Origin: an uncultured Carboxylicivirga sp. | Lineage (GTDB): Bacteria; Bacteroidota; Bacteroidia; Bacteroidales; Marinilabiliaceae | Direction: 5' to 3' | DNA: 64,000 bases | Assembly (NCBI GenBank): GCA_947491945.1 | Contig: CANLLN010000013.1 | Coordinates: 1 to 64,000, forward strand | Shown: piece by piece, positions 43,508 through 53,100 of the stretch | How the letters are laid out: every line of letters begins with the position of its first letter | How positions within the stretch are numbered: position 1 is the first letter of the stretch | Translations under genes and position numbers: made by a program | Notes under the pieces: model-generated | Database searches by the model: none | What the model was told of the DNA's origin: nothing | Seen by the model: only the letters and a program-made list of their open reading frames with translations

Positions 43508-44854
43508 ATGCAAAAAGTTATTATTATCGGTGCGGCCGGTAGAGATTTTCACAACTTCAATACTTTCTTCAGAGACAATACCGATTATCAGGTGGTGGCC
43601 TTCACGGCGGCTCAGATACCCGACATCGATGGACGCAAGTACCCGCCCGAACTGGCTGGCAAATTCTATCCGAACGGCATTCCAATTTTTGCCGAAGATG
43701 ACCTGGAAAAGTTAATCCTTGAGAAGGAAGCCGATGTTTGTGTCTTTTCATACAGCGACATCCCTTATCAGCGAGTTATGAATGTATCGGCACGGGTTAA
43801 TGCTGCCGGTGCATCGTTTATGTTGCTTGGACCCAACGACACGCAGATAAAAAGTAATAAACCCCTTATTGCCGTGTGTGCCACGCGTACCGGTTGTGGT
43901 AAGAGCCAGACCTCTCGCCGAGTAATTGAACTACTGATGGCACGTGGTTTAAAGGTAGTGGCCATTCGTCATCCAATGCCTTACGGCGATCTGGTGAAGC
44001 AAAAAGTACAGCGCTATGCCACGGTTGAGGATCTAGCCTATCATCAGTGCACCATTGAGGAGATGGAGGAATATGAGCCCCACGTGGTGCGGGGCAACGT
44101 TATCTATGCCGGTGTTGACTATCAGGCCATCATAGAAGCTGCTGAAAATGATCCGGATGGCTGCGATGTGATATTATGGGATGGCGGTAACAATGATTTT
44201 TCTTTTTATCGCCCCGATTTACTCATCACCGTGGTCGATCCTCACCGCGTTAATCATGAATTATCGTATTATCCTGGTGAGGTGAATCTGCGCATGGCCG
44301 ATATTGTGGTGATTAATAAAATGGACAGTGCGGCACCGGAAGACATCGATAAGCTGCGGGCCAACATAGCGCAGGTTAACCCTACGGCCACCGTTATTGA
44401 TGGTGCCTCGCCCATACATGTGGATGATCCCAGGGTGATAAAAGACAAGCGGGTGCTGGTTATTGAAGATGGCCCCACCTTAACACACGGCGAGATGAAG
44501 CTGGGTGCAGGCACCGTAGCTGCCCTTAAATTTGGGGCCGCCGAAATTGTTGATCCGCGAGACTATGCTGTTGGCAAGCTGGCAGAGACCTATCGCATCT
44601 ATCCCAATATTGGTACCTTGCTACCGGCCATGGGATACGGTGATGAGCAGATCCATGACTTGCAGGCCACCATTGATCAGGTACCCTGCGACAGCGTAGT
44701 CATTGGCACGCCTATTGATCTGAATCGCATCGTTAAAATCAATCATCCTAACACACGGGTTTACTATGATTTGCAGGAGATTGGACAGCCCACACTGGAC
44801 GATAGCATTAAAGAGTTTATCAACAGCCACAAACTAAAGATGGCAACCTTATAA
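43508..44854 (+). CDS. Cyclic 2,3-diphosphoglycerate synthetase-like P-loop GTPase
   Basis: In methanogens the named enzyme cyclises 2,3-diphosphoglycerate. Bacterial relatives carry the same annotation but their reaction is generally untested. The 448-residue protein has an N-terminal Rossmann-like part (KVIIIGAAGRDFHNFNTFF), a P-loop TRTGCGKS at 126-133, and further nucleotide motifs CDVILWDGGNNDF and DIVVINKMDSA (NKMD, fitting guanine specificity). A second half contains RVLVIEDGPTLTHGEMKLG and VVIGTPIDLNRIV. It is a single gene followed by a hairpin. Cell role unknown. Confidence 0.82.
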   Translation: MQKVIIIGAAGRDFHNFNTFFRDNTDYQVVAFTAAQIPDIDGRKYPPELAGKFYPNGIPIFAEDDLEKLILEKEADVCVFSYSDIPYQRVMNVSARVNAAGASFMLLGPNDTQIKSNKPLIAVCATRTGCGKSQTSRRVIELLMARGLKVVAIRHPMPYGDLVKQKVQRYATVEDLAYHQCTIEEMEEYEPHVVRGNVIYAGVDYQAIIEAAENDPDGCDVILWDGGNNDFSFYRPDLLITVVDPHRVNHELSYYPGEVNLRMADIVVINKMDSAAPEDIDKLRANIAQVNPTATVIDGASPIHVDDPRVIKDKRVLVIEDGPTLTHGEMKLGAGTVAALKFGAAEIVDPRDYAVGKLAETYRIYPNIGTLLPAMGYGDEQIHDLQATIDQVPCDSVVIGTPIDLNRIVKINHPNTRVYYDLQEIGQPTLDDSIKEFINSHKLKMATL

Positions 44855-44864
44855 AATCAAAGAT

Positions 44865-44890
44865 ACCGGCGCCCTCGTGGCGTTGGTTTT
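44865..44890 (+). terminator. Terminator hairpin of the cDPG synthetase-like gene
   Basis: ACCGGCGCC (44865-44873) pairs with GGCGTTGGT (44879-44887) using two G-T wobbles around a 5-base loop, followed by a short T run. Confidence 0.6.
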
Positions 44891-44910
44891 CACGTTCCTC
44901 TAGGGTTAAA

Positions 44911-47900
44911 TTAAGGGCCGATAACCAGGCGGCGGGAAAATACCCCCTCATCAGTCAGTATCTGTATGATATAGCTACCTGGAGTAAAGCTGCTGATGTC
45001 GAGGAGTGTGTGAGACAATCCATTGGGCAGTAAAGTACCGGACTTATACAGGCTACCATTTAATCCATATACCTTATATTGAACCGATTGCTCTACTGGG
45101 TTTTCAATACGAACCTGATCCCTTGCCGGGTTGGGGTAAATTTCCAGTCCATTGGCAAACAGCTTTTTAATACCCGAATTGACAACAATGGTGATTATCT
45201 CTTCGTGCACGCAATGAACGCTGTCTTCGATAAAAACTTTGTAAGCACCTTCCAGAAGGTGGGTAGCATCGGCTCCTTTCTGTTGAAGAGGGTCATTCCA
45301 GCGGATATGATAAGGAGCTACACCCCCTTGGATGGCAACTACCTCGGCCGTTCCTTCGCCAAAGGCTGTTGATGGGTCATCGGGGCTGGTGATGTATTCT
45401 ATCTGTAAGGCATCGGGCTCCATAACATCAATAGATTGCTCATGTACACAGCCGTGTGCATCAGTAGCTAAAAGGGTGTAGTTTCCGCCACTTATATGCT
45501 GAAGCGTCGATGTGCTAGCACCATTAGACCATCGGTAGCTCAAGGGTGCTGTTCCACGATCTATCGATGTATGTATGGCACCGCTTTGTGCACCATGACA
45601 GGTCAGGTGATCAACCTGAACGGATAACTCAAGGGCTTCCTTCTCGATTGTAAGCGTCTTACTTTGGGTACATTGCTTCGCATCTACTATGGTCACCTCG
45701 TAGTGTCCATGGCTCTGGTTGATCAGCCTGGCACCATTATCGCCGGTTGACCAGCGGTATTCATAAGGAGCAGTGCCTTCTTGTATCTGCACCCATGCTT
45801 CGCCGCTTTGCACAGTGTTACAGGCCACCGGGCGCGTCACTACCTCAAAAGACAGAGCGGGCCTTGCTAATTCTGCATCAGCGGTGAAGACGCAGCCCTG
45901 TGCATCCTCCAGGCGAAGATGATATTCACCATACTTCAATCCCGTTTGAATCAGATCCGCAGCTTTATCATTAATCATGACCTCATAGGGTGACATGCCC
46001 CCCTCGGGCTGCAGCTCAATATAGCCATTCTGAGCTCCACAATCAGGGCCGTCACTAATTACATCTGACGTAAACCAGGTACACCTGTATATATCGGCCG
46101 GCAGCACCATCAACTGATCGCTTGTGCCAACAATAAGCTCATCTTTGCCATCGCCCGTGAAATCATATCGCTTTAAGCCGTCGTATTCACCTACAATACC
46201 AGCCAATGGTGTGGTTACTTCATATTTACCCTTGGCTGTTGCAAATACCAACTGCCCGTTGGTGGATAGTATGAATTCATCTACTCCATCGCTATTCAAA
46301 TCTGTGGCATGTATGGCATCGATAATACGTCCGTAGAGGCTAAAGATACGATTGGCTTCCAGCCTAACGTTGAGCACCTCTACATTGCCTTTGTTGCTGA
46401 CTGCTACAATCTCAGTATGCCCATTTTCATCGGGCACACTCAGATCAAAATCAGTATAATGGGTATCATCTGAGGTTTGGATGTCTTTGCTTTTTCCATC
46501 AATCACAATGACCTGCCCCATGCAGGTAATAATCTCCATTACGTCGTCGGCATCCACATCGGCAAGGAGTATATTACGGGCATAGGTGGCCTGTCCCACT
46601 TGCGGACTTTTCCATTGTACCTCCAGATCCACGGCATTGATGATGCACACCTGCTGTGCTCCCGCCGTTATTAACTCGGGCTGCCCATCGCCATCCACAT
46701 CACCAATGGCGAGTGCTGAGAAAGCACCGATGCCCTCATCAGTATATATTTTCGATTGTTCAATGGCTTTGGTTTTACCGTCAATAATCCATATTTGACC
46801 CGTATAAGACTGATCGGCTGCCACAATTATTTCAAGCACCCCATCTTTATCCACATCTTCTAGTTGCAGGGTATGTACCCCTTCCCACACGTTATCGAGG
46901 TAAGTGGCATCACTCTGCCATTCAATCGCGTAAGTATCGGCATTAAGCACACTGATGATGCCACTACCGTAACTGCTGTTGCTCTTATGCGATATGGCCA
47001 CCATCTCATCTACTCCATCATTATCCACATCGCCTATCTCAACAGCATAAAAAGGCCCGTCGAGATGTTTACTCTTCCACTCGATGACCCGGGTTTTTAT
47101 GTTGGCAATATAAAGATGATCGGCATCGGAGGAAGTCCATCCGCTTCCCCACAATAGCTCATTATTACCATCACCATTCACATCGGCTGCCTTAATGGCT
47201 GTAATTCCATGATCGGGATTACGAAGTCGCCATAGCTTTTTTTGTGTAACCGCATCTATACAGTTTAAATAACCCCACTGGGCATCGCCGTAAATAATCT
47301 CATCCATACCATCTGCATTGGTGTCAAACAATAGCAGGGCATGAATGTCTTGCCTGGTGCTGATGGTGTATTGGGTCGATTTCGTATCTACATCCAACAC
47401 CTTGATCTTAAACCACGCTTCGGCATACACTACCTCCTCAATCTTATCGCCATCAATATCGGATAGCGCCAGCAGGCCTTCCACAGCATGAGAATGGAAG
47501 CGCCACTCCTCTTTAAGAATATCATTATGAAGTTCCAGCACACGGCCTGAGTTAAGCACTATTTCCTGCGCAGCATCCTCATCCACATTGCCAATAGCCA
47601 TGGCAGTTGCCTTATCTTCAATCATATAAATCGTTTCCAGGCTGTTGGGATGGAGCAGTAATATATTTTCACCTGTCAGTACAAGCACCTCATCTCGACC
47701 ATCGTTATCGGCGTCGCCCACGCCACAGCTGATGATCGCCGCATTCAGCTCCAACGAGTTGATTAACTGCATACCAGCGCTCTTGTAAACCTCCAGTTGA
47801 GAGCCGGATATTACCAGTATTTCATCGCGTGCATCATTATCTAAATCAGCTAAGGTGATAGTACTAATGGGCTGATGATAAGCAGGACTGTTCCATACCA

Positions 47901-48282
47901 TGGTATAGTCGCTGGTGGCCTTATTATACTTTAGCACATACCAGCGATAGACCTGATGATCATATTGAGCACTACAAATTATCTCGGGCACCCCGTCATC
48001 ATCAATATCCAGCGTGTTCATTGAGTTTTGTCCGATGTGTGTTCCCATAGTCAGGTACGACCATAGTGCTTCGGCATTAACCGTGGGGGGTAATGCAGCC
48101 TCCTTGGTATTCTTCAGCGCTTTCGCAGCACTTAAATTGCCAGCCTTCGGGTAGTTGATAAGCTGATGATCGATTGTGCGGATTACGCGCCCATATATAT
48201 CCTTAAGCTCATAGTGGGGTGTTTCCTGTGCTGTAAGCATCAAGTTAAGACTACAAAAAAAGAGAAGTAGTAACTTGTTCAT
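44911..48282 (-). CDS. Large secreted FG-GAP/VCBS and SprB-repeat protein with T9SS sorting domain
   Basis: The 1123-residue protein (ATG at 48282) has a signal peptide (MNKLLLLFFCSLNLMLTAQ). Up to about residue 745 it consists of beta-propeller-like FG-GAP/VCBS repeats with calcium-binding loops such as DIDDDGVPEI, DADNDGRDEV, DVDNDGVDEM and DVDGDGQPEL. Next come three or so SprB-like repeats (YEYRWSTGDNGA, LSYRWSNGAS, YHIRWNDPL). The C-terminal about 80 residues form a type A sorting domain (LEIYPNPARDQVRIENP, SSFTPGSYIIQI) that directs export by type IX secretion and surface attachment. Its ligand is unknown. It is expected to be calcium-dependent and adhesive or scaffold-like. A -7 box lies just upstream of this ATG. 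Confidence 0.9.
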   Translation of the reverse strand: MNKLLLLFFCSLNLMLTAQETPHYELKDIYGRVIRTIDHQLINYPKAGNLSAAKALKNTKEAALPPTVNAEALWSYLTMGTHIGQNSMNTLDIDDDGVPEIICSAQYDHQVYRWYVLKYNKATSDYTMVWNSPAYHQPISTITLADLDNDARDEILVISGSQLEVYKSAGMQLINSLELNAAIISCGVGDADNDGRDEVLVLTGENILLLHPNSLETIYMIEDKATAMAIGNVDEDAAQEIVLNSGRVLELHNDILKEEWRFHSHAVEGLLALSDIDGDKIEEVVYAEAWFKIKVLDVDTKSTQYTISTRQDIHALLLFDTNADGMDEIIYGDAQWGYLNCIDAVTQKKLWRLRNPDHGITAIKAADVNGDGNNELLWGSGWTSSDADHLYIANIKTRVIEWKSKHLDGPFYAVEIGDVDNDGVDEMVAISHKSNSSYGSGIISVLNADTYAIEWQSDATYLDNVWEGVHTLQLEDVDKDGVLEIIVAADQSYTGQIWIIDGKTKAIEQSKIYTDEGIGAFSALAIGDVDGDGQPELITAGAQQVCIINAVDLEVQWKSPQVGQATYARNILLADVDADDVMEIITCMGQVIVIDGKSKDIQTSDDTHYTDFDLSVPDENGHTEIVAVSNKGNVEVLNVRLEANRIFSLYGRIIDAIHATDLNSDGVDEFILSTNGQLVFATAKGKYEVTTPLAGIVGEYDGLKRYDFTGDGKDELIVGTSDQLMVLPADIYRCTWFTSDVISDGPDCGAQNGYIELQPEGGMSPYEVMINDKAADLIQTGLKYGEYHLRLEDAQGCVFTADAELARPALSFEVVTRPVACNTVQSGEAWVQIQEGTAPYEYRWSTGDNGARLINQSHGHYEVTIVDAKQCTQSKTLTIEKEALELSVQVDHLTCHGAQSGAIHTSIDRGTAPLSYRWSNGASTSTLQHISGGNYTLLATDAHGCVHEQSIDVMEPDALQIEYITSPDDPSTAFGEGTAEVVAIQGGVAPYHIRWNDPLQQKGADATHLLEGAYKVFIEDSVHCVHEEIITIVVNSGIKKLFANGLEIYPNPARDQVRIENPVEQSVQYKVYGLNGSLYKSGTLLPNGLSHTLLDISSFTPGSYIIQILTDEGVFSRRLVIGP

Positions 48283-48306
48283 GTTGATTTTCCCGGTTGT
48301 TTGTAA

Positions 48307-48314
48307 CAAAGATA
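48307..48314 (-). promoter_or_regulatory. Putative -7 box of the T9SS cargo gene
   Basis: The minus strand reads TATCTTTG, exact, 25 bases before the ATG at 48282. This supports that start over an upstream in-frame ATG. Confidence 0.45.
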
Positions 48315-48419
48315 AATCATATACGCATCTAATGCACGCCTCAGCTTTTCTTTTGATAAACAACTGTTTGACCTCAATAAACAGCTTCTTTTAAGGTGCC
48401 GGATCAGACTGATGGCAGC

Positions 48420-49544
48420 CTAATAATTGGTAAAGCCCAGTGCTTTCAGCTTCGTTATAAGCGCTGTATCGCGTATGGCAGCAGGCAAGGTGTAGGCATG
48501 AAACTCACGCCGTACAGGATAGCTACCGCGTAGATTCTCAAAGTCTTCCGGTTGATTTCGTAGATTTGCATCGTCATTTCTTAAGGGATAAGTGTGTAAA
48601 ATAGCACGGGCAATCTGTTCTTCTTCCCTTTCCTCACCTTCATGCAACGGCACTATTTCCTGTTCGGGAGCAGGTAAATTTCCGGGCTCCCAATTGTCCC
48701 TGCCCAAATGAAAGAATCGACTAAGCGCCTGCACGCTGAGTGCTGTCCCACGGGCTTTGCCATCCTGCGAGTAACCGGCGATATGGGGCGTTGCAACCCA
48801 CACCAGTTCTAGCAAAGTAGGATCAATATTGGGTTCATTCTCCCACACATCAAGCACAGCAGCACCAATCTCATTTTTTTGAAGCGCTGCCTTCAGCGCT
48901 GTTCCATCAATCACTTCACCCCGTGAGGAATTAATGAGTACGGCATTCTGTTTCATTTTGCTAAGCAAGTGCTTATCGCACAGATGATAGGTTTTATCTT
49001 TTCCCTCAGATATCAGCGGAGTATGGAAGGTTATAATATCAGCCTTACTAACCACTGCTTCCAGTGCATGAAAATGACGGCTACCCTCAGCCCTTGCGCG
49101 CGGTGGGTCCACCTCATAAACCTGCATGCCTATGGCTTTGGCCATAGCACTGACTTTACGTCCAACATTGCCAACTCCAACCACCACCATGGTTTTACCC
49201 TGCAGCTGCCAGCATTTTTCGCTAACCAACAAAGCCAACACAGCCCCAATGTACTGCTTCACCGATCCGGCATTACAGCCGGGCGCATTGGTCCAGGCTA
49301 TATTGTGCTGTGCGCACCAGTCGGCATCAATATGATCGTAACCAATGGTAGCCGATGCGATCAGCTGTACCTTGGTACCCTCCAGCAAGTGCCTGTTACA
49401 TAATGTTCGCGTGCGTGTGATCAGTGCATCGGCATCTTTTAACAGAGCCTTACTTATTTCGCCCCCCGGTGCATAAACCACCTCGGCCAAGGGTTCCAGC
49501 ACCCCTTTTAAAAACGGAATTTTATTATCGGCAACAATCTTCAT
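48420..49544 (-). CDS. pdxB: 4-phosphoerythronate dehydrogenase
   Basis: PdxB oxidises 4-phosphoerythronate in the DXP-dependent vitamin B6 pathway. The 374-residue protein starts MKIVADNKIPFLKGVLEPL and shows the catalytic-domain pattern DALITRTRTLCNRHLLEGTKVQLIASATIGYDHID (split: DALITRTRTLCNRH, then IASATIGYDHID). It also has the nucleotide-binding loop VVVGVGNVGRKVSAMA and the catalytic arginine, glutamate and histidine in INSSRGEVID, NEPNID and ATPHIAGYS. A C-terminal extension of about 80 residues is typical of PdxB. A -7 box lies upstream. Confidence 0.93.
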   Translation of the reverse strand: MKIVADNKIPFLKGVLEPLAEVVYAPGGEISKALLKDADALITRTRTLCNRHLLEGTKVQLIASATIGYDHIDADWCAQHNIAWTNAPGCNAGSVKQYIGAVLALLVSEKCWQLQGKTMVVVGVGNVGRKVSAMAKAIGMQVYEVDPPRARAEGSRHFHALEAVVSKADIITFHTPLISEGKDKTYHLCDKHLLSKMKQNAVLINSSRGEVIDGTALKAALQKNEIGAAVLDVWENEPNIDPTLLELVWVATPHIAGYSQDGKARGTALSVQALSRFFHLGRDNWEPGNLPAPEQEIVPLHEGEEREEEQIARAILHTYPLRNDDANLRNQPEDFENLRGSYPVRREFHAYTLPAAIRDTALITKLKALGFTNY

Positions 49545-49573
49545 TGGCTCGGCTTACGCTTATAGTGAGGTAT

Positions 49574-49581
49574 CAAAAGTA
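49574..49581 (-). promoter_or_regulatory. Putative -7 box of pdxB
   Basis: The minus strand reads TACTTTTG, exact, about 30 bases before the pdxB ATG; no -33 box is clear. Confidence 0.4.
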
Positions 49582-49690
49582 GTAATTCCATTCGTTTCTG
49601 TTATACGCCGCTGTAATAAAGACGATGTATTACATAGACCTTAATAAATAGCAAATCAGAGAAAAACATTAAAAGTCATGCACAATTAAA

Positions 49691-49721
49691 TTTAACCTCT
49701 GTGGAAAAAAATGTATTTTTG
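49691..49721 (+). promoter_or_regulatory. Putative promoter of transketolase
   Basis: TTTA (49691-49694, one base off TTTG), a 19-base spacer and TATTTTTG (49714-49721) fit the Bacteroidota pattern. The leader to the ATG at 49869 would be about 140 bases. Confidence 0.5.
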
Positions 49722-49868
49722 CCGAAGTTTTAAAAAAAGCTTTTGCCATGGTATAAGTGCTAGATCATCACACATTGGCAAAATCCTGTTTGGCAGTCCG
49801 TTTGACCAGGCTACCAAATATATTTCATGCAGAGAAACTGTATGGTCAAAAAAAAATTAAAATACATA

Positions 49869-51890
49869 ATGGACAAGAACATTTCAAAGCTGGCAGCCGA
49901 TAACATTCGGATTTTATCAGCCGCAATGGTTGAGAAAGCAAAATCAGGTCACCCCGGCGGTGCCATGGGAGGTGCAGATTTTATGCACGTATTGTTTTCA
50001 GAGTACCTGAATTACGACCCAAGCGACCGCACCTGGTTTAACCGCGATCGTTTTTTCCTTGACCCGGGTCACATGTCACCCATGTTATATGCCGGATTAG
50101 CCCTAACAGGCACTTACAGCATGGATGAATTGGCAAACTTCCGTCAGTGGGGCAGCCCGACACCGGGTCACCCTGAAGTAGATTTTCAGCGGGGCGTAGA
50201 GAATACCTCAGGCCCGCTTGGCCAGGGCCATGTGATGGCGGTTGGTGCTGCCATTGCCGAGCGCTTCCTGGTGGCACGCTTTGGTGAGTGGATGAGCCAT
50301 AAGACCTACACTTTCATTTCCGATGGTGGTATCCAGGAGGAGATATCACAAGGTGCAGGACGTATCGCGGGGCATCTGGGTCTAAGCAACCTAGTAATGT
50401 TCTATGATTCCAATGATATTCAGCTATCGACGGTAACCGATGACGTTACCATTGAAGATACCGCTAAAAAATACGAAGCCTGGGGATGGGCAACCATGAC
50501 CATTGATGGTAACGACCACGAGCAGATTCGTAAGGCACTTGATACCGCCAATGCTGAAACAGAAAAGCCCTTCCTGATTATTGGTAAAACTATTATGGGC
50601 AAAGGAGCTGTTGCTGAAAATGGTGCATCCTTTGAAAAGAAAGTATCAACACACGGACAACCTCTGAGTGCAGCCGGTGCTTCTTTTGCCGATACTCTGA
50701 AAAACCTGGGTGGTGACGTAGAGAATCCTTTCCAGGTATTTACTGAAGTAGTCGAATTATATGCTGAAGCGAATAAGAAAAAGGCGGCTTATGTAGCTGA
50801 TAAAAAAGCTGAGGAAGCTGAGTGGGCCCAGGCAAATCCCGAATTAGCAGCGAAGCTTACTCAATTTATCAGCGGCGAAACCAACATCGACTATGCTGCT
50901 ATTGAGCAAAAAGCAGGAGGTGCAACACGTGCCGCTTCTGCTACTGTATTAGGCGTGTTGGCCGAGCAGGTGGAGAATATGATTGTAATGTCGGCCGACC
51001 TGGCCAACTCCGATAAAACAGATGGTTTCCTTAAGAAGACAAGTGTCTTTAAGAAAGGGGATTTCTCGGGCGCTTTCCTTCAGATAGGAGTTGCAGAATT
51101 GACCATGGGTGCCATTGCCAACGGTATGGCCCTTCACGGTGGCGTTATTGCTGCCTGTGGTACTTTCTTTGTTTTCTCTGATTACATGAAACCGGCAGCA
51201 CGTATGGCTGCCCTGATGCAGCTTCCTGTTAAATATGTATGGACACACGATGCTTTCCGTGTGGGTGAAGATGGACCTACTCATCAGCCTGTTGAGCAGG
51301 AAGCGCAAATTCGCTTACTGGAAAAATTAAAGAACCATAAGGGTGATAATAGTATGTTGGTATTGCGTCCGGCTGACGTAAACGAAGGTACTGTGGCCTG
51401 GAAAATGGCGATGGAGAATACCAAAACACCTACGGCTTTAATCCTGTCCCGTCAGAATGTTGCCAACTTGCCGAATAGCTCGTACGACATGGCGTTGCAA
51501 GCCGAAAAAGGCGCCTATATTGTTGAGAAAGATGCAGACACGCCCGACGTGGTATTGCTCGCCTCCGGCTCTGAAGTTTCTACTTTGGTGGATGGTGCTA
51601 AGCTTTTACGCGAACAAAAAGGCTTGAAGGTGAATGTGGTATCGGTTATCTCTGAAGGTCTGTTCCGTAAGCAGGATAAGGCATATCAAGCAAGTATATT
51701 GCCAGACTCAACACCACGTTTTGGCCTGACTGCCGGATTGCCTGTCACGCTTGAAGGTCTCGTTGGGGAGAAAGGAACCGTTTGGGGCCTTGATCATTTT
51801 GGCTATTCAGCACCTTATACCGTGCTGGATGAGAAATTTGGTTTTACAGGCGAAAATGTATTCAAGCAAGTAACTGAATTACTGGGCTAA
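49869..51890 (+). CDS. tkt: Transketolase
   Basis: Transketolase moves two-carbon units in the pentose phosphate pathway using thiamine diphosphate. The 673-residue protein has the N-terminal pyrophosphate motif (SGHPGGAMGGADFMHVLF, SDGGIQEEISQGAGRIAGH), the central pyrimidine domain with the catalytic glutamate in GEDGPTHQPVEQ, and a C-terminal domain ending in FGFTGENVFKQVTELLG. The start at 49869 (MDKNISKLAADN) is preferred; the earlier in-frame ATGs add a lysine-rich leader (MVKKKLKYI) without homology. A bidirectional terminator follows. Confidence 0.97.
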   Translation: MDKNISKLAADNIRILSAAMVEKAKSGHPGGAMGGADFMHVLFSEYLNYDPSDRTWFNRDRFFLDPGHMSPMLYAGLALTGTYSMDELANFRQWGSPTPGHPEVDFQRGVENTSGPLGQGHVMAVGAAIAERFLVARFGEWMSHKTYTFISDGGIQEEISQGAGRIAGHLGLSNLVMFYDSNDIQLSTVTDDVTIEDTAKKYEAWGWATMTIDGNDHEQIRKALDTANAETEKPFLIIGKTIMGKGAVAENGASFEKKVSTHGQPLSAAGASFADTLKNLGGDVENPFQVFTEVVELYAEANKKKAAYVADKKAEEAEWAQANPELAAKLTQFISGETNIDYAAIEQKAGGATRAASATVLGVLAEQVENMIVMSADLANSDKTDGFLKKTSVFKKGDFSGAFLQIGVAELTMGAIANGMALHGGVIAACGTFFVFSDYMKPAARMAALMQLPVKYVWTHDAFRVGEDGPTHQPVEQEAQIRLLEKLKNHKGDNSMLVLRPADVNEGTVAWKMAMENTKTPTALILSRQNVANLPNSSYDMALQAEKGAYIVEKDADTPDVVLLASGSEVSTLVDGAKLLREQKGLKVNVVSVISEGLFRKQDKAYQASILPDSTPRFGLTAGLPVTLEGLVGEKGTVWGLDHFGYSAPYTVLDEKFGFTGENVFKQVTELLG

Positions 51891-51910
51891 TAAAGCCTGA
51901 AGCAAAAATA

Positions 51911-51950
51911 AAAAAGGGTGGTGGTTACGTTTAACCATCACCCTTTTTTT
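51911..51950. terminator. Bidirectional terminator between transketolase and the hydrolase gene
   Basis: GGGTGGTGGTT (51916-51926) pairs with AACCATCACCC (51933-51943) with one G-T wobble, flanked by an A run on one side and a T run on the other, so it can stop both convergent genes. Confidence 0.85.
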
Positions 51951-51969
51951 CAGGTCAACCTCATTCTCA

Positions 51970-53100
51970 TTAAGTTGTAAAAAGCAGAGAAGCGCGAAGC
52001 ATTAATCTATCGAAAGCTTCGTTGACCTGATTAACCAATTTATTTGAAGTAATCGGGAATGGCATTATGTGGCTATAGTCATAATTAAAATGCCACTCAT
52101 CCACCTGCATTCCCTTCAAGGCATTTTTTACTTTATCAGCAAGGGCAACTGAATCCTGCTTTAGTACCACAGCATTCACTCTGTCGCGCAAACCGGAATA
52201 ATAGCCAAGGCCACGTTTGCGCAAATTCTTAACCGACAGCAAGTTCACAAAAGACTGTCCCATAGCCGTCTCGTTAAATATGGGTCGTAAAATCTGGCTG
52301 CTGAATGCGGCTCCTTCCTTATAATAACGCTGTAAACATTCAAAGGCTTTACTATCCATAATGTACTTTGATGTGCCCTGCCAGTCCTCGAAGGCACATC
52401 CGCCGCAAAAAATAAATAGCTTACTCTGAGCCAGCAAATCATCATGATGCGCCAGAAACATAACCTGCGCCAGAAAAGAACCAATGGAATAGGCAAAAAA
52501 GTCAACTTTTGCATCTCCTTTTATCAAAGGATGATTGCCCTGTCGTATATATTTCACCAGATCTAACACATCGTTGGCTGCCTGATAGCCCGACAATAAG
52601 AAGCGTTCGGGATGATCGCTAAGCCGCTCACTCAATGCTACGTTGACTACGCTCAACTGCTTAACATCAGGTGCTTGTGTTTTGCGTAGCCGCACATAAT
52701 CGGCCATCTCACGGGGGTCGCCCCAATTCTTTGGCGATCGGTTAATATGATGTGCAATGGGGAAAAGAATAACCGTTTTGTTGGTATAGTTGGCCAGTTG
52801 ATAGCCCCAGGGGAGGTATTTGTCCCAGCTGCGTTCATTTAAGCCATGCAACAAAATGATACACCCGTCCGATGTTTTTTCTTTGTTGGGATGAAATATG
52901 GGATATGAAAAATGATTGTTGGCAGCGTCATTGCTCCCTTCAATATCAAAAGCCGAGGCACCTGCCAGGCTGTTCGGCATAGCATATTGCGAATGAAACT
53001 CGTGCGAACAATAACCAAAAGCACTTTCACCGGAAGCATGTGTGGGTGCTTCCGATGAAAAGTGTGCCTTCAGTGTTTGATATAGAAAAAAATAATTCAT
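51970..53100 (-). CDS. Alpha/beta-hydrolase-like protein (DUF6051-like)
   Basis: The 376-residue protein has no signal peptide and shows alpha/beta-hydrolase landmarks. LLHGLNERSWDKYLPWGYQLA gives the oxyanion strand-loop, FFAYSIGSFLAQ the nucleophile elbow (AYSIG, Ser in A-x-S-x-G), and DYSHIMPFP a likely catalytic histidine. It resembles a Bacteroidota family I know as DUF6051; the name is from memory, and the substrate is unknown. It is convergent with transketolase and divergent from the membrane LytTR regulator gene, with about 290 bases between. Confidence 0.7.
   Translation of the reverse strand: MNYFFLYQTLKAHFSSEAPTHASGESAFGYCSHEFHSQYAMPNSLAGASAFDIEGSNDAANNHFSYPIFHPNKEKTSDGCIILLHGLNERSWDKYLPWGYQLANYTNKTVILFPIAHHINRSPKNWGDPREMADYVRLRKTQAPDVKQLSVVNVALSERLSDHPERFLLSGYQAANDVLDLVKYIRQGNHPLIKGDAKVDFFAYSIGSFLAQVMFLAHHDDLLAQSKLFIFCGGCAFEDWQGTSKYIMDSKAFECLQRYYKEGAAFSSQILRPIFNETAMGQSFVNLLSVKNLRKRGLGYYSGLRDRVNAVVLKQDSVALADKVKNALKGMQVDEWHFNYDYSHIMPFPITSNKLVNQVNEAFDRLMLRASLLFTT

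Larger units (their letters stand above)
49545..49868. other. Gene-free divergent promoter region of pdxB and transketolase
   Basis: No coding gene was found. The 324 bases hold -7 boxes for pdxB (49574-49581) and transketolase (49714-49721) and a long leader before tkt. In that leader TTTTGCCA (49741-49748) and TGGCAAAA (49776-49783) form an inverted repeat, and a third TTTGGCA lies near 49790. Nothing else was recognised. Confidence 0.6.
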
